From: Bacillota bacterium
Lineage (GTDB): Bacteria > Bacillota > Clostridia > Acetivibrionales > DSM-1351
Reading direction: 5' to 3'
Length of the DNA: 5,673 nt
Assembly (NCBI GenBank): GCA_023436515.1
Contig: JAEZIV010000037.1
Location: 1-5,673, forward strand
The notes below the pieces were generated by a model, which had not been told where the DNA came from, ran no database searches, and was given only the letters and a program-made list of their open reading frames with translations. Numbering within the stretch: position 1 is the first letter of the stretch; every line of letters begins with the position of its first letter. Below, piece after piece: positions 1 through 5,382 of this stretch. Made by a program: the position numbers and the translations under genes.

Positions 1-54
1 ACCCCCGACCTGCTGATTACAAGTCAGCTGCTCTACCTGCTGAGCTACACCAGC
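1..54 (-). tRNA. tRNA-Thr (anticodon TGT), 3' end cut by window edge
   Basis: On the minus strand this reads as the 5' three quarters of a tRNA: acceptor strand GCTGGTG, D stem GCTC/GAGC around an AGCAGGTA loop, and an anticodon stem GCTGA/TCAGC enclosing the loop CTTGTAA. The anticodon is therefore TGT, which decodes ACA threonine codons. The variable region AGGTC and the start of the T stem (GGGGG) follow, and the window then ends. The T loop, the 3' acceptor strand and the CCA status cannot be seen. A near-consensus promoter lies about 75 bp upstream, so this tRNA is probably first in its transcript. Confidence 0.95.
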
Positions 55-58
55 GTTA

Positions 59-100
59 CTCTATTCTGCACTGCTAATGCAGATGTTTCCAGTGCAAGAG
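59..100 (-). other. Hairpin in the leader of the tRNA-Thr transcript
   Basis: An inverted repeat TGCACTG/CAGTGCA (67-73 and 90-96) encloses a 16-nt loop. It is extended by CTCT/AGAG (59-62 and 97-100) across a 4-nt one-sided bulge (63-66). It lies between the predicted transcription start near 122 and the tRNA 5' end at 54, so it would form in the precursor RNA only 4 nt ahead of the mature tRNA. There is no T-run after it, so it is not an ordinary terminator. I infer a processing or insulating role, or the remains of a decayed tRNA. No known RNA family was recognised. Confidence 0.5.
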
Positions 101-128
101 CCGTTAACCACGCCCTTGACACTTTGAT

Positions 129-157
129 AGTATAACAGCAGAATATTAATGTGTCAA
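129..157 (-). promoter_or_regulatory. Sigma-A-type promoter for tRNA-Thr
   Basis: On the minus strand a perfect -35 box TTGACA (152-157) is followed by a 17-bp spacer and the -10 box TATACT (129-134, 5 of 6 matches to consensus). Transcription should start near 122 and run toward tRNA-Thr. The near-ideal match is typical of stable RNA promoters. Confidence 0.88.
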
Positions 158-557
158 CACTTTTTGTGAAGAAAATTTGCATGTTTTTGAATACATTTTT
201 GCCACCTTACATCTTTATTATTATATCAGTTAATAACTCGGATTAATAACGTTCCTCGACTGTAAAATCACCCCACACGCCATATGATAATCAAGCAGTA
301 ATTTTATATCCCAAAACCTCATGGTAATTTATTTACTGTATTGGCTTAGATTGAAGCTATCATTCTTCCCATCCCACTCAACAATAACTAAAATCATCTC
401 TACTTTTTCCCTAATATGTTCTGAATTAAATCCTCTTTAATATAACAGGAATAACTGCCTTGCCTACTCCATTCGGAATCTACATTATAAAAAAATTTGT
501 GTCAAATCCTAAGGGAGTACTATGGTCTGCACTGACTATCTCGATTAAACTCTGGAA
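158..557. other. AT-rich intergenic stretch without a supported gene
   Basis: About 400 bp between the tRNA-Thr promoter and the terminator of the Glu-Asp tRNA unit. The only long plus-strand frame nearby (460-708) runs antisense through tRNA-Asp and is not credible. On the minus strand two short frames, roughly 434-479 and 329-433, read into each other if one frameshift near 433 is allowed. The second contains fairly protein-like text such as EMILVIVEWDGKNDSF but has no ribosome binding site. It may be a decayed gene fragment or chance. No promoter, tRNA or repeat array was seen in the rest. Confidence 0.6.
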
Positions 558-602
558 ATACAAAAACAGCCATCCTCTACTAGAAGTCAGCTGTTTTTGT
601 AT
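558..602 (-). terminator. Intrinsic terminator after the Glu-Asp tRNA unit
   Basis: A perfect 13-bp inverted repeat joins 558-570 (ATACAAAAACAGC) to 590-602. The 19-nt loop can form a small inner stem on the minus strand (CTTC/GAGG). The A/T-rich outer half of the stem supplies the A-tract and the T-tract, so it could work in both directions. It lies 24 bp beyond the 3' end of tRNA-Asp on the minus strand. Confidence 0.8.
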
Positions 603-625
603 ATATGTTTTATTAAAATTTAAAA

Positions 626-702
626 TGGCGACCCGGAACGGGCTCGAACCGTCGACCTCCAGCGTGACAGGCTGGCATTCTAACCAACTGAACTACCGGG
701 CC
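626..702 (-). tRNA. tRNA-Asp (anticodon GTC)
   Basis: A complete 77-nt cloverleaf on the minus strand. The acceptor stem is GGCCCGG/CCGGGTC with one G-T pair, followed by discriminator G and an encoded CCA. The anticodon stem is CCAGC/GCTGG around CTGTCAC, giving anticodon GTC for aspartate (GAC/GAU codons). The T arm carries the GGTTCGAGCC pattern. It is the second gene of a two-tRNA unit, 14 nt after tRNA-Glu, and a terminator follows. Confidence 0.97.
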
Positions 703-716
703 ATTTAAAACTTAAA

Positions 717-791
717 TGGTGACCCATAGGGGACTCGAACCCCTGTTATCGCCGTGAAAGGGCGGTGTCTTAACCACTTGACCAATGGGCC
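717..791 (-). tRNA. tRNA-Glu (anticodon TTC)
   Basis: A complete 75-nt cloverleaf on the minus strand. The acceptor stem is GGCCCAT/ATGGGTC with one G-T pair, followed by discriminator A and an encoded CCA. The anticodon arm CCGCC-CTTTCAC-GGCG has anticodon TTC, which reads GAA and GAG glutamate codons. The T arm contains GGGGTTCGAGTCCCC. Besides protein synthesis, charged tRNA-Glu is known in bacteria as the precursor for heme by the C5 pathway. It is the first gene of the Glu-Asp unit and has its own promoter about 40 bp upstream. Confidence 0.97.
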
Positions 792-831
792 ATACTAATT
801 ATCAGAAGCAGCTTGCCGACTGACAAAGTAT

Positions 832-860
832 ATTTTAACGGGGTATCTACAAAAAGTCAA
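832..860 (-). promoter_or_regulatory. Sigma-A-type promoter for the tRNA-Glu/tRNA-Asp unit
   Basis: On the minus strand, -35 box TTGACT (855-860), a 17-bp spacer, and -10 box TAAAAT (832-837). Each box matches consensus at 5 of 6 positions. The predicted start is near 825, giving a leader of about 34 nt before tRNA-Glu. Confidence 0.85.
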
Positions 861-884
861 GCTATTTTTTAATCTTTTTTCAAC

Positions 885-922
885 TATTATTTCCCCATAT
901 TATTTCCCCATATTATTCCCCT
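885..922. repeat. 13-bp tandem repeat, three copies
   Basis: The unit TATTATTTCCCCA occurs exactly at 885-897 and 898-910. A third, degenerate copy (TATTATTCCCCT) at 911-922 ends in the stop codon of the response-regulator gene. The repeat fills most of the space between that stop codon and the T-rich run before the tRNA-Glu promoter. It probably arose by slippage, and no hairpin or known binding motif is evident. Confidence 0.85.
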
Positions 923-1679
923 ATATATTTGTGCTGAAGAATTTCTCCAAAACCACGTATCTATCATGGGTTAAAAGCGCATCCTTATCGCTTTCCTTGA
1001 ACTTCACAAGATATGTCCACCGTCCATATGACTCAATTTTACTTATCATTGAAATATTTATTATATAGGACTTGTGACATCTGAAAAACAAAGTCTTGTC
1101 AAGCCTATCCTCAATTTCACCTAATCCATCAGAGGTAATAAACTTTTCTGTGTTGGTATAAATGACTGAGCTGCGTTCTTCTCTCTGAACAAGTATAATA
1201 TCCTTCATATCGACCAAGCATATACCTTCCTTATTTCGGATCATTAGTTTATCCAACCCTTTTTCATGCCTAAAAATCTTGTTCATGCGAGCTGTTTCCC
1301 AGCCCTGCCCAATCTCTCTTATCCTTGCCAGAGTTTGCTTGATTCTATCAAGCTTAAAAGGCTTAAGCAAATAATCAAAGGAATATAATTCAAATGCATC
1401 TGGCATATAATCCTCATGTGCTGTAGCAAAAATAAAAATAATTTTCGAATTTTGTTCAATAATCTTTTTTGCAGCATCGATACCGTTCATAACAGGCATT
1501 TCAGCATCCATAAATATAACATCAGGATGGCAGGAAGCAGCCATATTTATTGCTTCCTGTCCGTTAACTCCCTCTCCGACAAATCTGAAGCCTTCAGAAT
1601 TCTCAATTAGCTTCTTTAAAATCAGCCGCATCCCCTCATCATCGTCAACAATCAGTACCTTGTACTCCAGATGTATCAC
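921..1679 (-). CDS. LytTR-family response regulator (AlgR/AgrA/LytR type)
   Basis: A 252-aa cytoplasmic two-component response regulator that should bind DNA when phosphorylated. Residues 6-123 form the receiver domain: acidic pocket VDDDE (D12-D14), phosphoacceptor D58 in FMDAEMP, the switch threonine in FATAHED (T86), and conserved K106-P107 in LLKPF. After a linker, residues 143-250 form a LytTR DNA-binding domain, with the typical FFRCHKSYIINISMI segment at 198-212. The length is normal for the family. The start is GTG at 1679, overlapping the previous stop codon by 4 nt (GTGA). A purine-rich site (GGAGAAGAGG) lies just upstream, so translation is probably coupled. It is the last gene of the nfeD-floA run. 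The likely partner is the kinase at 3587-4453. No clear terminator follows. Its targets cannot be told from the sequence. Confidence 0.93.
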   Translation of the reverse strand: MIHLEYKVLIVDDDEGMRLILKKLIENSEGFRFVGEGVNGQEAINMAASCHPDVIFMDAEMPVMNGIDAAKKIIEQNSKIIFIFATAHEDYMPDAFELYSFDYLLKPFKLDRIKQTLARIREIGQGWETARMNKIFRHEKGLDKLMIRNKEGICLVDMKDIILVQREERSSVIYTNTEKFITSDGLGEIEDRLDKTLFFRCHKSYIINISMISKIESYGRWTYLVKFKESDKDALLTHDRYVVLEKFFSTNI

Positions 1680-1912
1680 CTACCTCTTCTCCTGCATTTA
1701 GGCATTCCAAATATCTCTGAATACACCAACCCTTGGAGCATGCTATCTTTGCTTATACCCGCAAGAATGCTGCTAATATCTCCTTCCGAGGATATACTCT
1801 CTATGTTCCCAAATGACTGACTTGTCTCTCCAAGGGATTTTGTCCTAGCATCAGCAATGCTTGAATACATTGTTTTATCAGTATCAATAATCCCAAAGCT
1901 TCTTTCCTTCAT
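1676..1912 (-). CDS. Uncharacterised 78-aa protein between FloA and the response regulator
   Basis: I do not recognise this family. The frame opens at an ATG at 1921, but GGGGAG touches that ATG directly. It lies 9 nt before the second ATG at 1912, so I chose the latter, giving 78 aa instead of 81. The protein is hydrophilic, with no signal peptide or membrane segment. The middle (about residues 20-50) is rich in Ser, Glu and Ile (SLGETSQSFGNIESISSEGD). A more hydrophobic stretch follows (DSMLQGLVYSEIFGMPK), and the end is a very basic tail, KCRRRGR. Its start lies 18 bp after the floA stop (the gap to the upper ATG would be 9 bp), and its stop overlaps the regulator start, so it is very likely translated with both. 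The basic tail could contact lipid or nucleic acid, which is inference only. B. subtilis also has a small gene (yqfB) after floA, but I see no grounds to call them homologous. Confidence 0.75.
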   Translation of the reverse strand: MKERSFGIIDTDKTMYSSIADARTKSLGETSQSFGNIESISSEGDISSILAGISKDSMLQGLVYSEIFGMPKCRRRGR

Positions 1913-1930
1913 AATACTCATCTCCCCAGT

Positions 1931-2926
1931 TTATGGCTTCTTTACATTAGGCTGAGCAGTCTCCGATTTACCTGATTTTGCTATAGCGTCTCTCATTTGC
2001 GTGTCGGAGATAAGATTCTGCAGATTATAATAATCCATTACGCCTATTTTACCCTGTCTGAGGGCTTCAGCCATTGCCTTAGGAATTTCAGCCTCTGCTT
2101 CTACGACTTTGGCCCTCTGCTCCTGAACAACCGCCTTCATTTCCTGCTCTCTTGCGACAGCCATTGCTCTTCTTTCCTCTGCACGAGCCTGAGCAATATT
2201 TTTGTCAGCTTCTGCCTGTAATCCCTGTAGCTGTGCTCCAATATTTCTCCCCACATCTACATCGGCAATATCAATAGATAAGATTTGAAAAGCAGTTCCG
2301 GCATCAAGTCCTTTTGCAAGAACCGTTCTCGATATCATGTCAGGGTTCTCCAGTACCTCCTTATGTGATTCTGCAGTACCCACAGTTGTCACTATGCCCT
2401 CTCCAACTCTTGCCAATACTGTTGCTTCACCTGCACCTCCTATGAGCCTGTCAAGATTTGCTCTTACAGTTACTCTTGCTTTTGCAAGGAGCTCAATACC
2501 GTCCTTGGCGACTCCCGAGACATTCGGGGTCTCGATAACCTTTGGACTAACACTCATTTTTACTGCATCAAGGACATCACGTCCTGCCAGATCAATTGCT
2601 GCTGCTCTCTCAAACGGCAGATTCATATCTGCTCTGTGAGCCGCTATCAAGGCATCCACCACTCTGTCAACATTTCCTCCGGCCAGATAGTGGGCTTCCA
2701 ATTGATTAACATTCAGGTTCAGACCAGCTTTTGAGGACTTTATTAGGGGAATAATTATTTTTTTCGGCTGCACCCTCCTAAGCCTCATACCTACAAGTGT
2801 AAATATTCCTATTCTAACGTCAGCGGCAAAGGCTGATATCCATAATCCTATTGGTATGAAATTAAAGAATAAAACAAAAAAGATAATTACAATGACCCCT
2901 ACTGTAATAAAACCCATTTCAACCAT
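1931..2926 (-). CDS. floA: Flotillin-like membrane-domain scaffold protein FloA
   Basis: A 331-aa SPFH-domain protein, matching the usual length of FloA/YqfA (B. subtilis YqfA is also about 331 aa). Flotillins oligomerise on the inner face of the membrane and organise ordered lipid domains that affect signalling, secretion and fluidity. An N-terminal hydrophobic segment (residues 5-30) anchors it. The SPFH core spans about 33-235, with recognisable FloA text such as [20 protein letters not shown] and [20 protein letters not shown]. An Ala/Glu/Gln-rich coiled coil follows at about 236-290 ([20 protein letters not shown]), then a polar tail ending in VKKP. The ATG at 2926 has GAGG 9 nt upstream. 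The gene lies 23 bp after nfeD, the standard flotillin partner arrangement, and is followed closely by the small orphan gene. No truncation or missing motif is visible. Confidence 0.96.
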   Translation of the reverse strand: MVEMGFITVGVIVIIFFVLFFNFIPIGLWISAFAADVRIGIFTLVGMRLRRVQPKKIIIPLIKSSKAGLNLNVNQLEAHYLAGGNVDRVVDALIAAHRADMNLPFERAAAIDLAGRDVLDAVKMSVSPKVIETPNVSGVAKDGIELLAKARVTVRANLDRLIGGAGEATVLARVGEGIVTTVGTAESHKEVLENPDMISRTVLAKGLDAGTAFQILSIDIADVDVGRNIGAQLQGLQAEADKNIAQARAEERRAMAVAREQEMKAVVQEQRAKVVEAEAEIPKAMAEALRQGKIGVMDYYNLQNLISDTQMRDAIAKSGKSETAQPNVKKP

Positions 2927-2949
2927 AAAACTCTACCTCTTTTCATATA

Positions 2950-3465
2950 CTAATTTTTAGCTTTCTTAATAGATTCTTCAACAATAAATTTTCCGTCATC
3001 CATTCTCACAATTCTCACTGTTTTTCCCTTTTCAATAAATTCTCCAGCAGATATTACATCCAAACGAACACCGTCAAAATCTGTACTTCCAGCAGGTCGT
3101 AGCGGAGTAAGTGTTATACCCTCTCTCCCTATGAAATACTGAAGGTCGTTGGTAATGGTATCTTTTGCTTCTTTATCAAGAGATTCTGAAAGAACCAGCA
3201 CTCTTGATAAATGTCCTTTTGTCGCGGAATGGACAACAATTGTAAGTGCAATACCCAACACCGCCAGTACTAATATTGTTAAAATGATGACATCCTGTAT
3301 TGTCTTAACAGTAAGAATAAAACCAACAATAATCAGTATACTTCCAAGAATACCCGGAAATGATATTCCCGGGTGCATCATTTCTATTATTATAAGAACC
3401 AAGCCGGCAATCAGGCAAATAGCAGCTACCAGATTAATACTTGATAATAGAGTAATTACACTCAA
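2950..3465 (-). CDS. Short NfeD-family membrane protein, FloA partner
   Basis: A 171-aa integral membrane protein. Three hydrophobic segments at about 12-29, 37-55 and 57-79 are followed by a soluble linker and a C-terminal OB-fold at about 110-167. The OB-fold carries the NfeD signature GREGITLTPLRPAG (113-126), then FDGVRLDV and the FIEKGKTVRIVRMDDG segment. NfeD proteins are coded next to flotillins and are thought to act with them in membrane domains. This is the short form: it lacks the N-terminal ClpP-like serine protease domain of long versions such as B. subtilis YqeZ (about 437 aa). The start is TTG at 3465 with GAGGTG about 9 nt upstream. The next in-frame Met (29) would destroy the first membrane segment. 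It is followed 23 bp later by floA and is probably the first gene of the four-gene run. Confidence 0.92.
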   Translation of the reverse strand: MSVITLLSSINLVAAICLIAGLVLIIIEMMHPGISFPGILGSILIIVGFILTVKTIQDVIILTILVLAVLGIALTIVVHSATKGHLSRVLVLSESLDKEAKDTITNDLQYFIGREGITLTPLRPAGSTDFDGVRLDVISAGEFIEKGKTVRIVRMDDGKFIVEESIKKAKN

Positions 3466-3540
3466 CCTTATTCACCTCACAGTCTAACTTTTCTTATGTA
3501 AAACTATTGTATCAAAGCAAATTTTTCCATAAAGATATAA

Positions 3541-3568
3541 TCTATATAAAATACACTAAGGTGTACAA
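3541..3568 (-). promoter_or_regulatory. Candidate promoter with overlapping dyad, upstream of nfeD
   Basis: On the minus strand TTGTAC (3563-3568), a 16-bp spacer and TATAGA (3541-3546) form a plausible but imperfect sigma-A promoter in the 121-bp gap between the kinase stop and nfeD. A short perfect dyad TACAC-CTTA-GTGTA (3552-3565) overlaps the -35 box and could be an operator, or a weak terminator for the kinase gene since TTTTATATAG follows it. A second weaker -10 (TACAAT, near 3510) lies downstream. I saw no sigma-W-like motif, although B. subtilis yqeZ-floA is controlled by sigma-W. Confidence 0.4.
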
Positions 3569-3586
3569 TATGTCATTATAATGGAT

Positions 3587-4453
3587 TCAATATCTCGGAA
3601 GGACAATTTCAAAGGTCGTCTCTGCATTTGTAGTCATAACATAAATAGCCCCCCCATATTTGTCCACAATCTCTTTTACAATATAAAGACCCATCCCTTC
3701 ACCTTTTTCACCCTTTGTCGTATATCCGGGATTAAAAATTCTTTCTAAACTATTCTGACATATCTGCGATCCATTATTTGATATTTTAAACCTTATGTTC
3801 TTTATATCCTGAGATATTTCAATTATAAGATATCGGTTATCCTGCTTTTCTTTTAATTCATAAATTGAGTTATCAATAATATTGCTTAATACTCTGCAAA
3901 GCTCCCATGCAGGTATTTTAATATCCCCTAACTGAGATGCTACCTTTAATTCAACCTTGATATCCTCCTTTTCACAAGAAAGCATTTTAGCCTGAAGGAG
4001 CGCATTAACTGCAGGACTGGCTGTCTTTAAGTACCTGCTTACCTTAAGGATATCCTTGTATACATTTTCGATATAGTTTTTTGCCTCCTGATATTCATCC
4101 ATTTCAAGAAGACTGTACATAACCTGCAGCTGATTGAGGAAATCATGCCTTTGGGCTCTCAGTGTATTATTTAAGTTTTCAATTTGTGAGATGGAGGCCT
4201 TTATGTATGTATAACGCTTGTCAGCACCTTTTAGTAGGTATTTGTCATAAATAACAACAAAGCTGTTTATGAGAACTATGATTAATATTGATACCAGAAA
4301 AACCCCGGTATTATTTGATATGTTAATATAGAAGGGGCTGTGTGTGAGGCTGTATACAACTGCTAATACAACTGATATCAAAAGAATTGAATTTAGTACT
4401 ATAATAACAACCGATGCTCCTCTGATGTTTAAACTTCTCCTCATATGCGGCAT
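3587..4453 (-). CDS. Sensor histidine kinase, Spo0B/CitA/AgrC style, two TM segments
   Basis: A 288-aa membrane sensor kinase. Two hydrophobic segments (about 14-36 and 50-69) leave only about 13 residues outside, so there is no separate extracytoplasmic sensor domain. Signals may be sensed in the membrane or cytoplasm. A coiled stretch (80-100) leads to the dimerisation helix with phospho-acceptor H103 in RAQRHDFLNQLQVMYSLLEM, the pattern of Spo0B-like and citrate/Agr-type kinases. The ATPase domain has the N box NIIDNSIYEL (191-200) and G box NPGYTTKGEKGEGMGLYIVK (241-260), so it looks active. The start is uncertain. AAAGG is only 2 nt before the ATG at 4453 and 11 nt before a second ATG at 4444 (Met4), so either may be used. 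The natural partner is the LytTR regulator at 921-1679, separated from it by nfeD, floA and the orphan gene. A terminator upstream isolates it from the preceding genes. Confidence 0.92.
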   Translation of the reverse strand: MPHMRRSLNIRGASVVIIVLNSILLISVVLAVVYSLTHSPFYINISNNTGVFLVSILIIVLINSFVVIYDKYLLKGADKRYTYIKASISQIENLNNTLRAQRHDFLNQLQVMYSLLEMDEYQEAKNYIENVYKDILKVSRYLKTASPAVNALLQAKMLSCEKEDIKVELKVASQLGDIKIPAWELCRVLSNIIDNSIYELKEKQDNRYLIIEISQDIKNIRFKISNNGSQICQNSLERIFNPGYTTKGEKGEGMGLYIVKEIVDKYGGAIYVMTTNAETTFEIVLPRY

Positions 4454-4459
4454 AACCTT

Positions 4460-4486
4460 TCTGTCAGGCTACTTATTCTCTGTCAG
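4460..4486 (-). repeat. Pair of 8-bp direct repeats in the kinase 5' leader
   Basis: CTGACAGA on the minus strand occurs at 4479-4486 and again at 4460-4467, with starts 19 nt apart, close to two helical turns. The second copy runs into the AAAGG ribosome binding site of the kinase gene. The spacing would suit a protein bound on one face of the DNA, but chance cannot be excluded for an 8-mer pair. Confidence 0.4.
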
Positions 4487-4507
4487 CTTAATTTCCTGTT
4501 TATTACA

Positions 4508-4513
4508 ATTATA
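4508..4513 (-). promoter_or_regulatory. Possible -10 box for the kinase gene
   Basis: A perfect TATAAT on the minus strand lies 55 bp before the kinase start and just after the terminator at 4525-4560, which is where a promoter would be expected. The -35 position 17 bp upstream reads TATTTA, a poor match, so the promoter may be weak or need an activator. Confidence 0.35.
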
Positions 4514-4524
4514 TGCTTTCCGCT

Positions 4525-4560
4525 AAAAAATAAATAGCCCCTGTAAAGCAATACAGAGGC
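4525..4560 (-). terminator. Intrinsic terminator ending the CD3324/zinc-ribbon transcript
   Basis: On the minus strand the 9-bp stem GCCTCTGTA/TACAGGGGC (4552-4560 with 4537-4545, one G-T pair) encloses the loop TTGCTT and is followed by TATTTATTTTTT. This is a textbook rho-independent terminator 60 bp after the zinc-ribbon stop codon. It separates that gene from the kinase. Confidence 0.9.
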
Positions 4561-4620
4561 ATTAATCATAAATATATTCTTGTGAGAGCTTTTCCCTCAC
4601 TTCTGACTTTATGTAATAAA

Positions 4621-4788
4621 TCAAACCTTTTTATGCTGACAACGCTTACATACCGTTAATTTACTACCGTCATTTTTTATTATTTCGTAGAGAACCTTGA
4701 TCCTCTTAGTTTGACAAATAGGACATGTGCCTCTGCCATGTGAGGGCATTTTCCATAAGGTTTTTCCCCTGTGAGTTTTTAGTGCCAT
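4621..4788 (-). CDS. 55-aa zinc-ribbon protein with two CxxC knuckles
   Basis: A small basic protein. It starts at the ATG at 4788, behind the purine-rich site GAGAGAGGAAAG about 6 nt upstream. The N-terminal part is KTHRGKTLWKMPSHGRG (residues 4-20). A first knuckle CPIC (22-25), a 21-residue spacer and a second knuckle CKRC (47-50) follow, then a lysine-rich end. Four cysteines in two CxxC pairs at this spacing are the standard layout of a single structural zinc site, as in ribosomal proteins and small nucleic-acid-binding ribbons. With about one in three residues basic, RNA or DNA binding is a reasonable inference. I cannot name the family or the target. It lies 142 bp after the CD3324-family gene and is closed by a strong terminator, so the two may share a transcript. 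Confidence 0.82.
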   Translation of the reverse strand: MALKTHRGKTLWKMPSHGRGTCPICQTKRIKVLYEIIKNDGSKLTVCKRCQHKKV

Positions 4789-4930
4789 ATATAGCTTTCC
4801 TCTCTCTCTTTATTCTGGATTGATAGTTTAGGTCTTTTCTATAATAACCTATCGCTTTTACAATATATTTCAGTTTTGGCGTAATATTACTGTATTTATA
4901 CTTTATCCTCTCTGAGCCTCCATTTCAACA

Positions 4931-5230
4931 TCACAAACAGCTATGTATCGAAGATGAGTACTCCGTTCTTTCCCTGCTAATAATCCTTCGGATGCTTTGC
5001 TCCGAAAGGTAGTATTTATTGATGAGATCATTTACTGAAGTTCCATTTATATAATCCGTGTAAATTTCTCTGTTTCTTTTTTGTAAATTAATCTTTGTTC
5101 CGCTCTTTTCACCCCACGCTCTTTGCTGACCATCCTTGCGGGGGATGTAAATAAATTCTCCGTCTATAAACTCTTGGATTTTTATGATGATTTCTTTTGG
5201 AAGTACACTTTGTGCCTTAAGATATTTCAT
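4931..5230 (-). CDS. CD3324-family helix-turn-helix protein
   Basis: A 99-aa cytoplasmic protein. The opening MKYLKAQSVLPKEIIIKIQE, then GEFIYIPRKDGQQRAWGEKS and the helix-turn-helix region SVNDLINKYYLSEQSIRRII (65-84), match what I recall of the CD3324 family of clostridia, named after a Clostridioides difficile locus. The family is conserved but poorly understood. The C-terminal part resembles Mor/resolvase-type helix-turn-helix segments, so a DNA-binding regulator is likely. The ATG at 5230 is supported by AGGAGG 9 nt upstream. The length is normal for the family. It lies 70 bp after the terminator of the small peptide gene and probably has its own promoter, though I found no convincing one. 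The zinc-ribbon gene follows in the same direction. Confidence 0.85.
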   Translation of the reverse strand: MKYLKAQSVLPKEIIIKIQEFIDGEFIYIPRKDGQQRAWGEKSGTKINLQKRNREIYTDYINGTSVNDLINKYYLSEQSIRRIISRERTEYSSSIHSCL

Positions 5231-5300
5231 TCCTTTGCTCCTCCTAATTTACCATTACTAAGCTAAAAATTGTTAGAAGCAAAGACCACATTTAATGAAA

Positions 5301-5334
5301 CAAAAAACTGCTGAAGAACAATGTCCGCAGCAGT
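5301..5334 (-). terminator. Intrinsic terminator after the 32-aa peptide gene
   Basis: On the minus strand the stem ACTGCTG/CAGCAGT (5328-5334 with 5307-5313) is extended by an inner stem GGAC/GTTC (loop ATT) that needs a G-U pair and so forms well only in minus-strand RNA. A run of six Ts follows, the first of them paired in the stem. It ends a transcript of about 210 nt. Confidence 0.85.
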
Positions 5335-5382
5335 CTGAAAATCGATTTGTATTTTTGAAAGGTAAAAATTGAAACCTGAAAA

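Noticed and set aside
460..708. 82-codon plus-strand frame
   Set aside because: It covers a terminator and runs antisense through tRNA-Asp; it has no ribosome binding site and reads as chance.
885..922. Repeats considered as a CRISPR array
   Set aside because: Units are head-to-tail with no spacers, only 13 bp long, and no cas genes are present.
2337..2639. 100-codon plus-strand frame inside floA
   Set aside because: A shadow of the conserved floA coding sequence, rich in Ser/Thr/Ala as expected for an antisense frame, without start signals.
3149..3487. 112-codon plus-strand frame antisense to nfeD
   Set aside because: A shadow frame of the well-supported nfeD gene; no ribosome binding site or recognisable domain.
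3483..3491. AAAGTTAGA on the minus strand, resembling one half of a LytTR-type binding site upstream of nfeD
   Set aside because: Known LytTR sites are usually two such boxes about one to two helical turns apart; the nearest second candidate matches poorly and has the wrong spacing.
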